A program made the position numbers and the translations under genes. The notes under the pieces were generated by a model. It was not told where the DNA came from and did not search any database. It saw only the letters and a list, made by a program, of their open reading frames with translations. 64,000 nt of DNA from an uncultured Gallionellaceae bacterium (GTDB taxonomy: Bacteria; Pseudomonadota; Gammaproteobacteria; Burkholderiales; Gallionellaceae), in contig CAINCU010000005.1 of NCBI GenBank assembly GCA_903847155.1, forward strand, positions 62,001 to 126,000, written 5' to 3'. Below, piece by piece: positions 34,763 to 44,112 of the stretch (its first letter is position 1; each line of letters starts with the position of its first letter).

Positions 34763-35572
34763 ATGTCCGACATTCTCAACAAGATTCTCGCGGTGAAGAG
34801 CCAGGAAGTTGCTGCCGCACTATCCGCCAAACCTTTGCCCGTCATCCGTGCCGAAGCCGAGCAGGCTGCACCCGCGCGCGATTTCGTCGGCGCGATTCGC
34901 AGCAAGATTGCGGCGGGACAGCCCGCGGTGATCGCCGAGATAAAAAAAGCCAGTCCGAGCAAAGGGGTTATCCGCGCTGATTTTCGCCCTGCCGAAATCG
35001 CCGCCAGTTATGCGCAACATGGCGCAGCCTGCCTGTCAGTGTTGACCGACGAACAATTCTTCCAGGGCAGTGCGGAATATCTCAAGCAGGCAAAAGCGGC
35101 ATGCGAACTGCCGGTTCTGCGCAAGGATTTTATAGTGCATGAATATCAGATTTACCAAGCACGCGCCATGGGCGCGGATGCCATTCTGTTGATTGCAGCT
35201 GCATTGACCTTGAACAAGATGAAAGCGCTGGAAAAGTTGACGCACAAGCTGGGCATGGCGGTATTGGTTGAAGTGCATGACGGCAAAGAATTGGATATCG
35301 CACTAAAGCTTGCCACACCGCTGATCGGCATCAACAACCGCAACCTGCACACCTTTGAAGTCAGCCTGCAAACCACAATCGAATTGTTGTCGCGCATCTC
35401 TTCATCTGAAAGGGGGCAAGATCGCATCGTCGTCACCGAGAGCGGCATCTTTACTGTGGAAGATGTGAAGATGATGCGCGGGCATCAAGTACATGCTTTC
35501 CTCGTCGGCGAAGCGTTCATGCGCGCTGCTGATCCCGGTGTTGAGTTGGCGCGCGTTTTTTCTCCCGAATAG
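34763..35572 (+). CDS. trpC: Indole-3-glycerol phosphate synthase
   Basis: TrpC closes the indole ring in tryptophan synthesis. The 269-residue single-domain barrel has '[19 protein letters not shown]', '[20 protein letters not shown]', '[12 protein letters not shown]' and 'VVTESGIF'. The frame is open far upstream, overlapping proA on the other strand, but the ATG at 34763, after 'AAGAGAG', matches known starts. It is not fused to TrpF. A TAGAAT at 34731 may be its -10 box. A family R repeat follows. Confidence 0.96.
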   Translation: MSDILNKILAVKSQEVAAALSAKPLPVIRAEAEQAAPARDFVGAIRSKIAAGQPAVIAEIKKASPSKGVIRADFRPAEIAASYAQHGAACLSVLTDEQFFQGSAEYLKQAKAACELPVLRKDFIVHEYQIYQARAMGADAILLIAAALTLNKMKALEKLTHKLGMAVLVEVHDGKELDIALKLATPLIGINNRNLHTFEVSLQTTIELLSRISSSERGQDRIVVTESGIFTVEDVKMMRGHQVHAFLVGEAFMRAADPGVELARVFSPE

Positions 35573-35911
35573 CCATCACAGTTTTTCTCAGGAATTTTCA
35601 CAGTCCGTCATTCCGGCCTGCACCCGCAAGGGGTGCGCCGTGGTTGTAAGGGGCTAAAGCCCCAACAACACACGCAGCGTCGGAATGACGAAATTGTGTA
35701 AACCTCACTACCTCAATTCCATTGCAGTTTTATGACATCGCGCACTGTTGTTGCGTAATAGACACGCCTGTGTGAATTTTTTGTTACACGGCAGAAAATT
35801 CAAAATTCCGCGACAGAATCCGCTCCGAATTCTCGCTCAAGAGAGTTTATTTGATTGCGTCGGTGGGTGTGCTTGCCGATGACACAAACCTAAAACCAAG
35901 GAGTATGAAAG
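35573..35911. other. Intergenic region between trpC and porin 1
   Basis: The gap holds a family R repeat (35606-35690), with a 'GGGGCTAAAGCCCC' hairpin inside it, and then about 200 bp of porin upstream region with an AT-rich part at 35760-35800. No gene is seen. Confidence 0.6.
35606..35690. repeat. ATTCCGGC-ended inverted repeat, family R copy 2
   Basis: It has a CGTCATTCCGGC start and GTCGGAATGACG end, with shorter inner parts than copies 1 and 3, including 'CACCCGCAAGGGGTG' and 'GGGGCTAAAGCCCC' hairpins. Confidence 0.7.
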
Positions 35912-36949
35912 ATGCAAAAGAAACTGATCGTGCTGGCCATCGCTGCCGCAATTTCCTCACCGGCGTTTGCTGATAACGCTAACGTGAATTTGTACGGCAA
36001 GGCTTTTCTGGATTTTGAACAAGTTCACAATGACATGGCCGCGAAGTCTAGCGCAATGCGTGTACAGACCAATGCCTCGCGCTTTGGCGTTAAAGGCAGC
36101 GAAGATTTGGGCGACGGCCTGACAGGTATCTACCAATTCGAAGTGCAGGTGGATGTGGATGGCAATTCCGGCAATGGTTTTGGCAATGGTTCACGCAACA
36201 GCGGTGTGGGTCTGAAAGGTGATTTTGGCCAGGTGATAATGGGCGTTTGGGATACACCGTACAAATTGTCACACAATGCGATCGAATTGTTCGACAACAC
36301 CACCGTATTCAGCGCCATCAATCTGATGGGTCGCACCAACGGCAATGCGGAAAACTTCAACACGCGCCAGAAGAATCTGCTGACTTACACCTCGCCGAAT
36401 ATGGGCGGGTTGCAGGCAGCCATCGCGTATAGCCCGGATGAAGCGCCGACTGCGACAGTGAATAAATCCCTGCTGTCCATGTCCGCCACATACGAACAGG
36501 ATGCCATTTATGCCGCTGCAGCCTATGACAGCCGCGCGGATGCGACGACGGCCGGAACCACCGACAGCGCAATGCGTCTGGTTGGCAAGTACAAGATGAA
36601 TGATTTCTGGGTGGGTGCAACAGTCGAAAGTATTAAGGTGAATACTTCCGCTACGACCAGCTACTCGCAAAGCAACCTTGAACTCGCAGGCCAGTACAAG
36701 CTGGGGCAAAGCACCGTTGCCGCCAGCTTTGCCAAGGCAGGAAAGACAACAGTTGCAGCAACCGGCGCCAAACAATTTACCCTGCGCTACGGCTACAACT
36801 ACTCCAAGCGCACCGAAGTTTTTGCCGCCTACACTTCGCTGAAGAACGACGCCGCAGGCGTGTACGGCTTCAACGCGGGTACGACATACGGTGCTCAAGC
36901 GGGTTCTTCTCAGACCGCGATCGGAGCAGGTTTGATCCACTCGTTCTGA
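35912..36949 (+). CDS. Outer-membrane porin, copy 1
   Basis: This 345-residue gram-negative porin has a signal peptide ('MQKKLIVLAIAAAISSPAFA'), first strand 'NVNLYGKAFLDFEQV', the loop region 'SRFGVKGSEDLGDGLTGIYQ' and a terminal 'LIHSF' with Phe. It fits the 16-strand trimeric porins common in betaproteobacteria. AAGGAG at 35899 precedes the ATG. A second porin of exactly the same length follows, each with its own terminator. Confidence 0.93.
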   Translation: MQKKLIVLAIAAAISSPAFADNANVNLYGKAFLDFEQVHNDMAAKSSAMRVQTNASRFGVKGSEDLGDGLTGIYQFEVQVDVDGNSGNGFGNGSRNSGVGLKGDFGQVIMGVWDTPYKLSHNAIELFDNTTVFSAINLMGRTNGNAENFNTRQKNLLTYTSPNMGGLQAAIAYSPDEAPTATVNKSLLSMSATYEQDAIYAAAAYDSRADATTAGTTDSAMRLVGKYKMNDFWVGATVESIKVNTSATTSYSQSNLELAGQYKLGQSTVAASFAKAGKTTVAATGAKQFTLRYGYNYSKRTEVFAAYTSLKNDAAGVYGFNAGTTYGAQAGSSQTAIGAGLIHSF

Positions 36950-37297
36950 TTGGCTAAATAGTTTAATTTGGCAATTCAGACGGGCATCTTCGGATGCCCG
37001 TTTGTTTTTAACACGGAAAACCTCAATCACTCTTCCCCCACTCGCGGCGGGGGTTAATTGACTTGTTGCAAAAAAACAACACCCGCATGAAACTATTGCC
37101 CAAACAAATTTGTTAAGTGCAGAATGCACTCTAATCATCTTGCACACGAGGTGGTTGGTTGTGCTCTGGTGGCAAGCGGTAAAACGCATTAAGCGTATCG
37201 TTTGGTATCGGTAGAAGTTTGGGCTTGGGACGATGTGGTTATTAAAGCAGTCGTCCTCATAGCTGGAAAATAACTTTAATTCTTGAGGAGTTTCAAT
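36950..37297. other. Intergenic region between the two porins
   Basis: The gap contains the porin 1 terminator and then about 285 bp of upstream DNA for porin 2, ending in GAGGAG at 37284-37289. No gene is seen, and no repeat of the listed families occurs. Confidence 0.6.
36979..37010 (+). terminator. Terminator of porin 1
   Basis: CGGGCATC-TTCG-GATGCCCG is a perfect 8-bp stem closed by a UUCG tetraloop, followed by TTTGTTTTT. Confidence 0.9.
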
Positions 37298-38335
37298 ATG
37301 CAAAAGAAAATCATCGCACTGGCTGTTATTGCTGCCGCTTTTTCCGCTCCGGCTTTCGCCGATGTGACTATGTACGGTCAAGTTGACGCTGCTGTTGCCC
37401 ATGTTGGCGCAGACGGCAAGAAGGGTGACATCGTTGTTGTTTCCGGTGGCCTGGCTTCTTCCCGCATTGGTGCCAAGTCTGTTGAAGATATCGGCAACGG
37501 CATGAAGGTTGTTGCACTTGTTGAATATGCTCTGGATACAGAAACCAACACAGGTATCGCTACTGCACGCCAACAAATGCTGGCTGTGGCTGGCGACTTC
37601 GGTACCGTAGCAACTGGCTACCTGCAAACTGCTGCCTATGACCAAGCTGTCAAGTTCGACCCGACTGCTGGTTCTCTGGTGTCTCCGTTGCAATCCGCAA
37701 CCAAGGGCAAGTTCATGAATGGCGCCGCTGCTGTTGCCGCTCGTGCTCCGCGCGCTCTGGCTTACATCTCGCCAGATCTGAGCGGTGTGACTCTGGCTTG
37801 GAACTACACGGCCGACTTCAATGGCGGTTTGGGTAATGCTACAACTGCTGGCGACACCAAGACTTCTGCCTACTTGCTGTCCGCAGCATATGCGGCCGGT
37901 CCTGTGGCAGCTAGCGCCGTTTACACCAACGTGACTGCAGCCGGCACCAGCGTGGTGACAGAAATCTCTCTCGGCGCCAGCTATGACCTCGGCATGGTCA
38001 AGCTGATGGGTACCTACCAGACCAAGACCAAGGATAACGCAGGTTTTGGCGGCAAGGGCAAGGCATACAGCTTGAGCGCAGTGGCTCCAGTTGGCCCAGG
38101 TGCAGTTGCAGTCACCTACGCAGCTAACAAGATGGATGCTGCTAATTCCAGCGGCAAGGGCTTCACTGTTGGCTACCTGCAAGGCCTGAGCAAGACCGTT
38201 ACTGCTTACGCTGCGCTGGAGCGCACAACCAATGATTCCGGCTCTTCTATCAGCGTTGCTAACAACGTGTATGGTGCAGGCATGATGGGCGGTACTTCCA
38301 CTCTGATCGCTGTTGGTCTGAACAAGAAGTTCTAA
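37298..38335 (+). CDS. Outer-membrane porin, copy 2
   Basis: This 345-residue porin has a signal peptide ('MQKKIIALAVIAAAFSAPAFA'), first strand 'DVTMYGQVDAAVAHV', 'SRIGAKSVEDIGNGMKVVAL' and terminal 'GLNKKF'. It is clearly in the same family as copy 1 but diverged, with fewer charged residues in the loops. It also uses a narrow set of codons (GCT, GTT, AAG), which suggests high expression. The ATG at 37298 follows GAGGAG; an ATG-like start 15 nt upstream is less likely. Confidence 0.93.
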   Translation: MQKKIIALAVIAAAFSAPAFADVTMYGQVDAAVAHVGADGKKGDIVVVSGGLASSRIGAKSVEDIGNGMKVVALVEYALDTETNTGIATARQQMLAVAGDFGTVATGYLQTAAYDQAVKFDPTAGSLVSPLQSATKGKFMNGAAAVAARAPRALAYISPDLSGVTLAWNYTADFNGGLGNATTAGDTKTSAYLLSAAYAAGPVAASAVYTNVTAAGTSVVTEISLGASYDLGMVKLMGTYQTKTKDNAGFGGKGKAYSLSAVAPVGPGAVAVTYAANKMDAANSSGKGFTVGYLQGLSKTVTAYAALERTTNDSGSSISVANNVYGAGMMGGTSTLIAVGLNKKF

Positions 38336-38392
38336 TTTGACTGCGGGAAGATCGCCGATGTTCTGGTGATCCGACCGTAATTCAACTTGGAT

Positions 38393-38425
38393 AAAAACGG
38401 GCGTCTTCGGATGCCCGTTTTTTTT
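38393..38425 (+). terminator. Terminator of porin 2
   Basis: CGGGCGTC-TTCG-GATGCCCG, a UUCG-loop hairpin nearly identical to that of porin 1 (one G:T pair), with AAAA before and eight T after. Confidence 0.9.
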
Positions 38426-38523
38426 GGCGCTGGATAGTAATGTTCAAATTTTGCATGTCGTGTATTCTGCGAGAGAATATCTTCTCTTCTTTCTAAAACT
38501 GCTTAGCCACTTGGGAGTTTAAC

Positions 38524-39150
38524 GTGCTGAATCTGGACAATCTCATCATCGAATTCGATAAAGGTCTGCGCACCTTGTTTGCCAAAGCGCCGACCGCGCG
38601 CCCGTATCCTGATGCGGATATCGCCGATGCAGAGATGAGCGAGGCGGAAAAGAAACATGCCGCCGCGTTGATGCGTATCAACCACACCGGCGAAATCTGT
38701 GCGCAGGCTTTGTATCAGGGGCAGGCATTGACCGCAAAAGACCCGGTGGTGGAAGCGAAGTTAAACCATGCGGCGTGGGAAGAGACCGAGCATCTGGCCT
38801 GGACTTCGCATCGAGTATATGAACTGGGCGGAAGGCTGAGTCTGCTCAATCCGCTGTGGTACAGCGGTTCGCTGGCGCTGGGTGCGTTGGCCGGAGCGTT
38901 GGGTGACAAATGGAATCTGGGTTTTCTGGCCGAGACCGAACGCCAGGTCGGCGCGCACCTGCAACATCATCTGGACACTCTGCCGCCGCAGGATGCCAAG
39001 AGCCGTGCCGTGGCGCAGCAGATGTATGTGGATGAAGTCGGTCACGCCGATATGGCGGTGGAGCTGGGCGCGGCGGAGTTGCCGTTGCCGGTGAAATTGG
39101 CGATGCGCGGCATGGCCAAGGTGATGACGGGGACGGTGTATTGGGTCTGA
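38524..39150 (+). CDS. coq7: Ubiquinone hydroxylase Coq7 (demethoxyubiquinone monooxygenase)
   Basis: Coq7 adds the last hydroxyl in ubiquinone synthesis with a di-iron centre. The 208-residue protein has the ferritin-like iron ligands in '[14 protein letters not shown]', '[16 protein letters not shown]', '[12 protein letters not shown]' and '[12 protein letters not shown]'. The start is GTG at 38524 after GGGAG at 38513. It is the betaproteobacterial form without a fusion. Confidence 0.95.
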   Translation: MLNLDNLIIEFDKGLRTLFAKAPTARPYPDADIADAEMSEAEKKHAAALMRINHTGEICAQALYQGQALTAKDPVVEAKLNHAAWEETEHLAWTSHRVYELGGRLSLLNPLWYSGSLALGALAGALGDKWNLGFLAETERQVGAHLQHHLDTLPPQDAKSRAVAQQMYVDEVGHADMAVELGAAELPLPVKLAMRGMAKVMTGTVYWV

Positions 39151-39157
39151 TGTGTAC

Positions 39158-39271
39158 TCCCTTCTCCCGCAGGCGGGAGAAGGGCTGGGGATGAGGGCCG
39201 GTGGGTATTAAGCAGATTGCGACGGAGTGACACCCCTCACCCCAACCCCTCTCCCGCCTGCGGGCGAGGGG
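39158..39271. repeat. Paired CTCCCGC hairpin element, family S copy 2
   Basis: Starts CCCTTCTCCCGCAGGCGGG and GGGCTGGGGATGAGGG, with a 34-nt spacer, then CCCCTCACCCCAACCCCTCT and CCCGCCTGCGGGCGAGGGG. It sits between the convergent coq7 and osmC genes, where it could act as a terminator for both. Confidence 0.8.
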
Positions 39272-39278
39272 CTATAAC

Positions 39279-39695
39279 CTACCCCTCTACAATCTCAAAA
39301 TCATGCGTGATCTCTGCCGTCTTGCCCAGCATGATGGAAGCCGAGCAGTATTTCTCCGCAGAGAGCTGGATGGCGCGTTCGACTTGCTCGCGCTTGAGGC
39401 TTTTTCCCGTTACGACGAAATGCATGTGAATTACGGTGAAGACCTTGGGGTCGGTTTCGGCGCGCTCGGACTGGATGTCCACTACGCAGTCGGTGATCTG
39501 TTGCCGACCTTTCTTCAGGATGGTTACTACATCATAGGCGGTGCAAGCGCCGGTGCCGATCAAAAGCATTTCCATCGGGCGCGGCCCCAGGTTGCGTCCA
39601 CCGCCAGTTGGCGGACCGTCCATCACTATGGCATGTCCGCTCTCGGTCTCGCCGATAAAGGAAACTTCTTCCATCCATTTGATGCGTGCTTTCAT
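39279..39695 (-). CDS. OsmC family protein (YhfA-like)
   Basis: OsmC/Ohr proteins are thiol peroxidases or related. The 138-residue protein has the two conserved cysteines in 'IGTGACTAYDVV' and 'AEKYCSASIMLGK', as in the YhfA branch. That branch is often linked with sulfur or redox metabolism and lacks a settled function. It has the usual length and is convergent with coq7. Confidence 0.9.
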   Translation of the reverse strand: MKARIKWMEEVSFIGETESGHAIVMDGPPTGGGRNLGPRPMEMLLIGTGACTAYDVVTILKKGRQQITDCVVDIQSERAETDPKVFTVIHMHFVVTGKSLKREQVERAIQLSAEKYCSASIMLGKTAEITHDFEIVEG

Positions 39696-39766
39696 GTGTT
39701 ACCTCTCTGGTCTGTTTATTGAAACGCCACTGTTTTGATTGGCGTTTCCGTGCGTCATGCTTGATG

Positions 39767-40516
39767 TCAGGATTTTAGCCGATACCATAGTATGCCGATC
39801 AACTCGTGCATGAATATCCGGCTGTCGCGCAGGGCATCGGCGTTGGGTACGAAAGCCAGCAAATCAACTTGATAGCGGGTGGTAAAAGCGGTGGGGGCGG
39901 GGACGACTTGCAGTCCGACCTTCTGGAAAACCTGCACCGCACGCGGCATGTGCCAGGCATGAGTGATGAGGTAGATGCGATTGATGCCAGCCTGCTGGAG
40001 GATCTGCCGGCTCAGGCGCGCGTTTTCCAGCGTGTTGTCCGACTCGCCTTCAGTCCATTGCACCGGTACGTGAAATTCCTGTTCCAGCACCTGCTTCATT
40101 TGCGCCGCTTCGGACTGGCTGTTGCCCAGCGGTTTGCCGCCTGTCACTAGAATCGGCTTGCCAGTCTCACGATAAAGTTTTGCGGCAAAGCGCAACCGCT
40201 CCAGCGTTTCTTTGCTTACGGTGTCGCCGCCGTATTCCGCCGCATGAAAATAGGTGCCGCCGCCCAATACCACGATGGCATCCGCCTGCGGCTTGCCGGT
40301 ATCAGTGGCATGCGGCGCTCCTTCCAGACTTTGCAGCAAAGCATCGGCAACGTAAGGAGTGGAGAACAACCACAGCATGACGAACGAGGTAACGAGCAAC
40401 CAGCGCGCGACGAGCGGGCGTTTGTGCCACTGCCACATGCCGAGTGCTGCAAGAATGAGCAGATTGAGCGGCGGTAGCAGAAAGGCGCTGACGAGGTTGG
40501 TGAGGAACCAGGACAT
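39767..40516 (-). CDS. ElyC/SanA/YdcF-family (DUF218) membrane protein
   Basis: The 249-residue protein has two N-terminal membrane helices and a DUF218 domain: 'DAIVVLGGGTYFHAAEYG', 'GKPILVTGGKPLGNSQSEA', 'EGESDNTLENARLSR' and 'ITHAWHMPRAVQVF'. E. coli ElyC affects envelope synthesis through lipid carrier metabolism, so a similar role is plausible. It is divergent from the phospholipase-like gene. Confidence 0.88.
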   Translation of the reverse strand: MSWFLTNLVSAFLLPPLNLLILAALGMWQWHKRPLVARWLLVTSFVMLWLFSTPYVADALLQSLEGAPHATDTGKPQADAIVVLGGGTYFHAAEYGGDTVSKETLERLRFAAKLYRETGKPILVTGGKPLGNSQSEAAQMKQVLEQEFHVPVQWTEGESDNTLENARLSRQILQQAGINRIYLITHAWHMPRAVQVFQKVGLQVVPAPTAFTTRYQVDLLAFVPNADALRDSRIFMHELIGILWYRLKS

Positions 40517-40639
40517 GGGACAGGGCGGTGAAAACGATGCGCGGCATTATGACAGAAGGCGCAGAGCGGGCTGACGCTGTCACAATAAAATCATCAGAGC
40601 GTCATCAATATTTCGCATCGCACAGCGACACTGCGCGGC

Positions 40640-41488
40640 ATGAAGAATCCGTGCAAACATTGGCGCTGGCTCATCCCGCTGTTGCTGTGGAGTGCAGATG
40701 CTCATGCGTGGGGTTTGTTCACCCATGTCTATTTCGCCCAGTTGCTGCTGTGGGCAGTACCGATCACTGATCCACGCTATCGTCGCGCCATCAAAAATTT
40801 CCCCAGACTGGTATTGGCTGGCGCATGCCTGCCCGATCTGGCGTTGTGGAGCGAGCGCAAGTGGGGCGAGCCGTTCTCCACCACGCACCAATGGCAACGC
40901 GCACGCAAGCTGCTGGACGATGCGCAGAGCGACGAGGAATACGCGATCTCGCTCGGTTTCGTCAGCCATCTGCTGGTCGATGTGATCGCACACAACCACT
41001 TTGTTCCTGCGCACGAAAAAATGTGGGGTAATGTTCCTGTATTGACGCATGCAGCCTGCGAGTGGGCGATGGACATACACATACGACCACAGTTGTTTGT
41101 CGAGCCGCACGAGTTGCTGGAGACACATCGCGACGAATTGGCGCAATACGTCGCGCAACATTTCTCCTGTCCGAAAACACTGGCAATGCGCGGCGTGGAG
41201 ATGCTGTCCGGCGCCGAAAATCTGCTGCGCAGCAGCCGCTTGTCGCATCTGTGCTACCACGGCGCGCGCTGGCTAGATGCCGGAATGCAGCGCCGTTTCA
41301 ACTACTACCTGAGCGAAACCAGTGCGCGCCTGACGCACATCGACCGCATCCTGTTGGGCGAAGAGCCGGTGTGGGATGCCGATCCGCTTGCCGACGATCC
41401 GGCATTGCGCCAGCGCATAGACCTCATCGCACCGCTGCAATTGCGGCACCGCATACCGTTGCCGCTGGATGTGTTTAGCGAGGCTTGA
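40640..41488 (+). CDS. Zinc-dependent phospholipase C-like protein
   Basis: The 282-residue protein has a hydrophobic N-terminus ('WRWLIPLLLWSADAHAWG') followed by 'GLFTHVYFAQ'. 'LVLAGACLPDLAL', 'GFVSHLLVDVIAHNHFVP' and 'HAACEWAMDIHI' provide the His/Asp/Glu ligands expected for the zinc phospholipase C family. In that family the mature protein begins with Trp just after the signal, and 'AHAWG' fits. The substrate is unknown. It is followed by a family R repeat. Confidence 0.8.
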   Translation: MKNPCKHWRWLIPLLLWSADAHAWGLFTHVYFAQLLLWAVPITDPRYRRAIKNFPRLVLAGACLPDLALWSERKWGEPFSTTHQWQRARKLLDDAQSDEEYAISLGFVSHLLVDVIAHNHFVPAHEKMWGNVPVLTHAACEWAMDIHIRPQLFVEPHELLETHRDELAQYVAQHFSCPKTLAMRGVEMLSGAENLLRSSRLSHLCYHGARWLDAGMQRRFNYYLSETSARLTHIDRILLGEEPVWDADPLADDPALRQRIDLIAPLQLRHRIPLPLDVFSEA

Positions 41489-41495
41489 ATTTATC

Positions 41496-41623
41496 CGTCA
41501 TTCCGGCGCTGCGGAATCCAGTTAAATAAAAGAACCTCGCGTAGCGGGACAGCACACCAATATTTACTGTCCGCTTCGCGAAATTTGTATTCTTGCTGGA
41601 TTCCGGCCTGCGCCGGAATGACG
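41496..41623. repeat. ATTCCGGC-ended inverted repeat, family R copy 3
   Basis: CGTCATTCCGGC...GCCGGAATGACG, 128 bp, with 'GGAATCCAG'/'CTGGATTCC' and 'GCGGGACAG'/'CTGTCCGC' inner arms. It is the same length and plan as copy 1 and lies between convergent genes. Confidence 0.8.
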
Positions 41624-41632
41624 GAGTGATTG

Positions 41633-42154
41633 CTAAAAAGAGAGAGAGATTCCCGCCAGCACCGCCCCCAAAGCCCCACCTGCCAGCACATCGCTCGGAT
41701 AGTGCAGGCCAAGTATCGGGCGCGACAAGGCGACGAGGAGCGAGAAAGGGACGACGAGCCAGAACAGGCTTGGGAAATACGTCAAGGCGATGATGCTGAA
41801 CGAAACGGCATGCATGGTGTGGCCGGAGGGGAAGCTGAACTGGTCGAGCACTTTGCCCGCGCAGATGATGTCCGGGTAAACATTGAACGGGCGCGGACGC
41901 AGGGTTTTGCCCTTGATGAATTTGTACAGCAGCGTACCGACCAAGGCAACCGCGAGCATGTGCAACACGGCATGCAGCGCCGCACCCTGATATTGCAACA
42001 GCAACGCGATCATCAGTGTGTACCAGAACACACCGTCGCCCAGACGGCTGGCGAGGCGGAACAGGTTGCGCAGCGTGAAGTTGCGGCTACGACGGTTGCA
42101 GAATGCGCACAGCTCGGCGTCCCAGCGAAAAATCTGTTGCAGTTGCAAGTTCAT
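41633..42154 (-). CDS. PAP2-type membrane phosphatase
   Basis: The 173-residue protein has about five membrane helices and all three motifs of the PAP2 superfamily: 'KTLRPRPFN' (KX6RP-like), 'PSGH' and 'SRPILGLHYPSDV' (SRX5HX3D). Such enzymes dephosphorylate undecaprenyl diphosphate, phosphatidic acid or related lipids. The ATG at 42154 is chosen because AGGAGG lies 5 nt before it; an in-frame GTG 6 nt upstream is less likely. Confidence 0.92.
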   Translation of the reverse strand: MNLQLQQIFRWDAELCAFCNRRSRNFTLRNLFRLASRLGDGVFWYTLMIALLLQYQGAALHAVLHMLAVALVGTLLYKFIKGKTLRPRPFNVYPDIICAGKVLDQFSFPSGHTMHAVSFSIIALTYFPSLFWLVVPFSLLVALSRPILGLHYPSDVLAGGALGAVLAGISLSF

Positions 42155-42281
42155 GGCCACCTCCTAAAAACCAAAATTCGTCGCAATACTGCGTTGCTCA
42201 AAAAAATTACTCCTTGCATATTTCATATATGCCGCGGCGAAATTTTTTGCTCGCGCCTTGTCTTGCTTAGAACTTTGGCTT

Positions 42282-43487
42282 TTAAGAGGCAGCCAATAGT
42301 TGGACATTTTTGTCTCCCTGTGTACGCGCGGTGTCGAGTAACACTGCTTCCATTTGCCCCATGATGTGTCCCCAGGTCAGCGTCTCTACCGTCTGCCGCG
42401 CGGCGAGGCGCATGTGTTGCACGCGCGTCATATCGGAGATCAACCCTTTGGCTTGCGTGATAAACGCATCGGTGTCGGCGAACGGCGCCAGCAAGCCATT
42501 CACGCCGTGGCGGATGTGTTGCTGCGCAGCGGCGTAGTCGTAAGCCAGCGTGGCCAGCCCGCTGGACATCGCTTCCACGGTCACGTTGCCGTAGGTCTCG
42601 GTCAGGCTGGGGTACAGGAAGATGTCGCCGGAGGCGTAGTGTTGTGCCAGCGCTTCGCCGGTTTGCATGCCGGCGAAGATCACCTGTGGATGTTGCTTCT
42701 CCAGTTCGGCGCGCGCCGGGCCGTCACCCACCATCACCAGCTTGGCCAGCGGGTTGATCTGGCGCATCTGGTCGAAGGCTTTGATCACCACATGCAGATT
42801 CTTTTCCGGTGCAATGCGGCTCACCAGCATCACCACCGGCGTGTAATCGCGTGCACCCCAAGAAGCGCGCAACTCTTCGCTGCGCTTGGCCGGATGGAAC
42901 AATTCGGTATCCACGCCGCGCGACACTACCAGCACATTCTGGTAGCCCTCAAACTCCAGTTGTTGCTGCAGCGAAGCGGTGGGCACCATGGTGCAAGCCG
43001 CCTTGTTGTGGAAGTGGCGCAGGTAGGCCGCGATGGGTTTCTTCAGCAAGCCGATGCCGTAGTGCGCGGTGTAGCTATGGAAATTGGTGTGGAAATCCGT
43101 GCTCACCGGAATGTTCAATTTGCGCGCCGCCGATAGCGCCGACCAACCCAGCGGACCTTCGGTGGCGATGTGCACGACATCCGGTCGTTGCTGTTTCCAC
43201 AAGCGCAGAAACAGGCCTTTTGCGGGCAGGCCGGATTTTAGTTCGGGATAACCGGGGATGGGCATGCCCGTCACCAGCGTCTCCTCATAACCGTCTTCTC
43301 GCGCTGCCACGTCTTGCTTGAACTGGCGCGGGCGGATCAGATGGATGCGGTGCTGCAGCTGGCGCAAGCCATGCACCATGCGCCCGATGGTGATGGCGAC
43401 GCCGTTCACCTCGGGCAGGTAGGTTTCAGTGACCAGCGCGATGTTGAGTGGCTGGGCCGAGCGAGTAATTTGGTTTGGTGTATTCAT
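42282..43487 (-). CDS. Glycosyltransferase family 4 protein
   Basis: The 401-residue GT-B fold protein has an N-terminal acceptor domain ('ALVTETYLPEVNGVAITIGR') and a C-terminal nucleotide-sugar domain ('LVSRIAPEKNLHVVIKAF', 'DIFLYPSLTETYGNVTVEAM'), with the catalytic-type 'EXFGXXXXE' form 'ETYGNVTVE'. It resembles membrane-lipid mannosyl or glucosyl transferases (PimB/MgtA-like). With the neighbouring PAP2, dgkA and acyltransferases it suggests membrane lipid modification. An ATG 9 nt upstream (43496) is an alternative start. Confidence 0.88.
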   Translation of the reverse strand: MNTPNQITRSAQPLNIALVTETYLPEVNGVAITIGRMVHGLRQLQHRIHLIRPRQFKQDVAAREDGYEETLVTGMPIPGYPELKSGLPAKGLFLRLWKQQRPDVVHIATEGPLGWSALSAARKLNIPVSTDFHTNFHSYTAHYGIGLLKKPIAAYLRHFHNKAACTMVPTASLQQQLEFEGYQNVLVVSRGVDTELFHPAKRSEELRASWGARDYTPVVMLVSRIAPEKNLHVVIKAFDQMRQINPLAKLVMVGDGPARAELEKQHPQVIFAGMQTGEALAQHYASGDIFLYPSLTETYGNVTVEAMSSGLATLAYDYAAAQQHIRHGVNGLLAPFADTDAFITQAKGLISDMTRVQHMRLAARQTVETLTWGHIMGQMEAVLLDTARTQGDKNVQLLAAS

Positions 43488-43568
43488 GCTGCGCATCGTG
43501 GCGCGCGCAGATGAATATTTGATTAAACATATTTGAAGAGTTGATGACAGATGATTCTTAAAATACCA

Positions 43569-43648
43569 CTTGCCCGCAAGGCAGTAAATACGGCAATCTC
43601 CATCAAGTACATAACGTAGATTGCCTATTGGCGGGCATCTTCATGATG
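43569..43648. repeat. Dispersed hairpin repeat, family P copy 6
   Basis: GGCAATCT at 43602-43609 and AGATTGCC at 43617-43624 are a perfect inner stem. 'GCAGTAAATAC' and 'TATTGGC' are the outer arms, and 'CGGGCATCTTCATGATG' the right flank. Confidence 0.75.
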
Positions 43649-43661
43649 CTGTCTTAAAAAA

Positions 43662-44033
43662 TCAGTGTTGAAGCAGCACCAGTACCCACATCACCAGCAC
43701 ATTAACGAGGCTCATCAGCACAGCCGAGCTGCCGATGTCTTTGGCGCGTTTGGCGAGTGTGTGATTCTCCAGCGAGATGCGATCCACCGTGGCTTCGATG
43801 GCCGAGTTGAGCAGCTCGACGATGATGACCAGCAACACGCTGCCGATCATCAGCGCTTTGCCAAGCAGAGACACCGGTAGCCACAAGGCCAGCGGAATCA
43901 GAATGACGGTGAGCAACACTTCCTGGCGGAAGGCATCTTCGTGTTTATAGGCGGCGCGGAATCCGGCCAGTGAATAGCCGAATGCATTCCACAATCTGAC
44001 CATGCCGGTTTTACCTTTATATGGACTTTCCAT
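43662..44033 (-). CDS. dgkA: Diacylglycerol kinase
   Basis: DgkA phosphorylates diacylglycerol at the inner membrane, recycling it to phosphatidic acid. The 123-residue, three-helix protein has the conserved 'AFRQE', 'VELLNSAIEATVDRIS' and 'AKDIGSSAVLMS'. AAGGA precedes the ATG. A hairpin upstream separates it from the acyltransferase pair. Confidence 0.95.
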   Translation of the reverse strand: MESPYKGKTGMVRLWNAFGYSLAGFRAAYKHEDAFRQEVLLTVILIPLALWLPVSLLGKALMIGSVLLVIIVELLNSAIEATVDRISLENHTLAKRAKDIGSSAVLMSLVNVLVMWVLVLLQH

Positions 44034-44050
44034 TATTGATTTCCTTAAAG

Positions 44051-44082
44051 CAAAAAAGAACGCGCACCGTGATGCATGCGCG
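44051..44082 (-). terminator. Possible terminator after the acyltransferase pair
   Basis: On the minus strand CGCGCA and TGCGCG pair around a 10-nt loop and are followed by TTCTTTTTTG. The stem is short, so readthrough into dgkA is likely. Confidence 0.5.
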
Positions 44083-44112
44083 CGAAGGGAGGCGAGACAC
44101 TACAAAAATCGA

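Noticed and set aside
36269-38182. A 637-codon open frame on the minus strand across both porins
   Set aside because: It is antisense to two clear porin genes and spans their intergenic region. It lacks family resemblance and is rich in Cys and Ser. It is explained by the narrow codon use of the porins.
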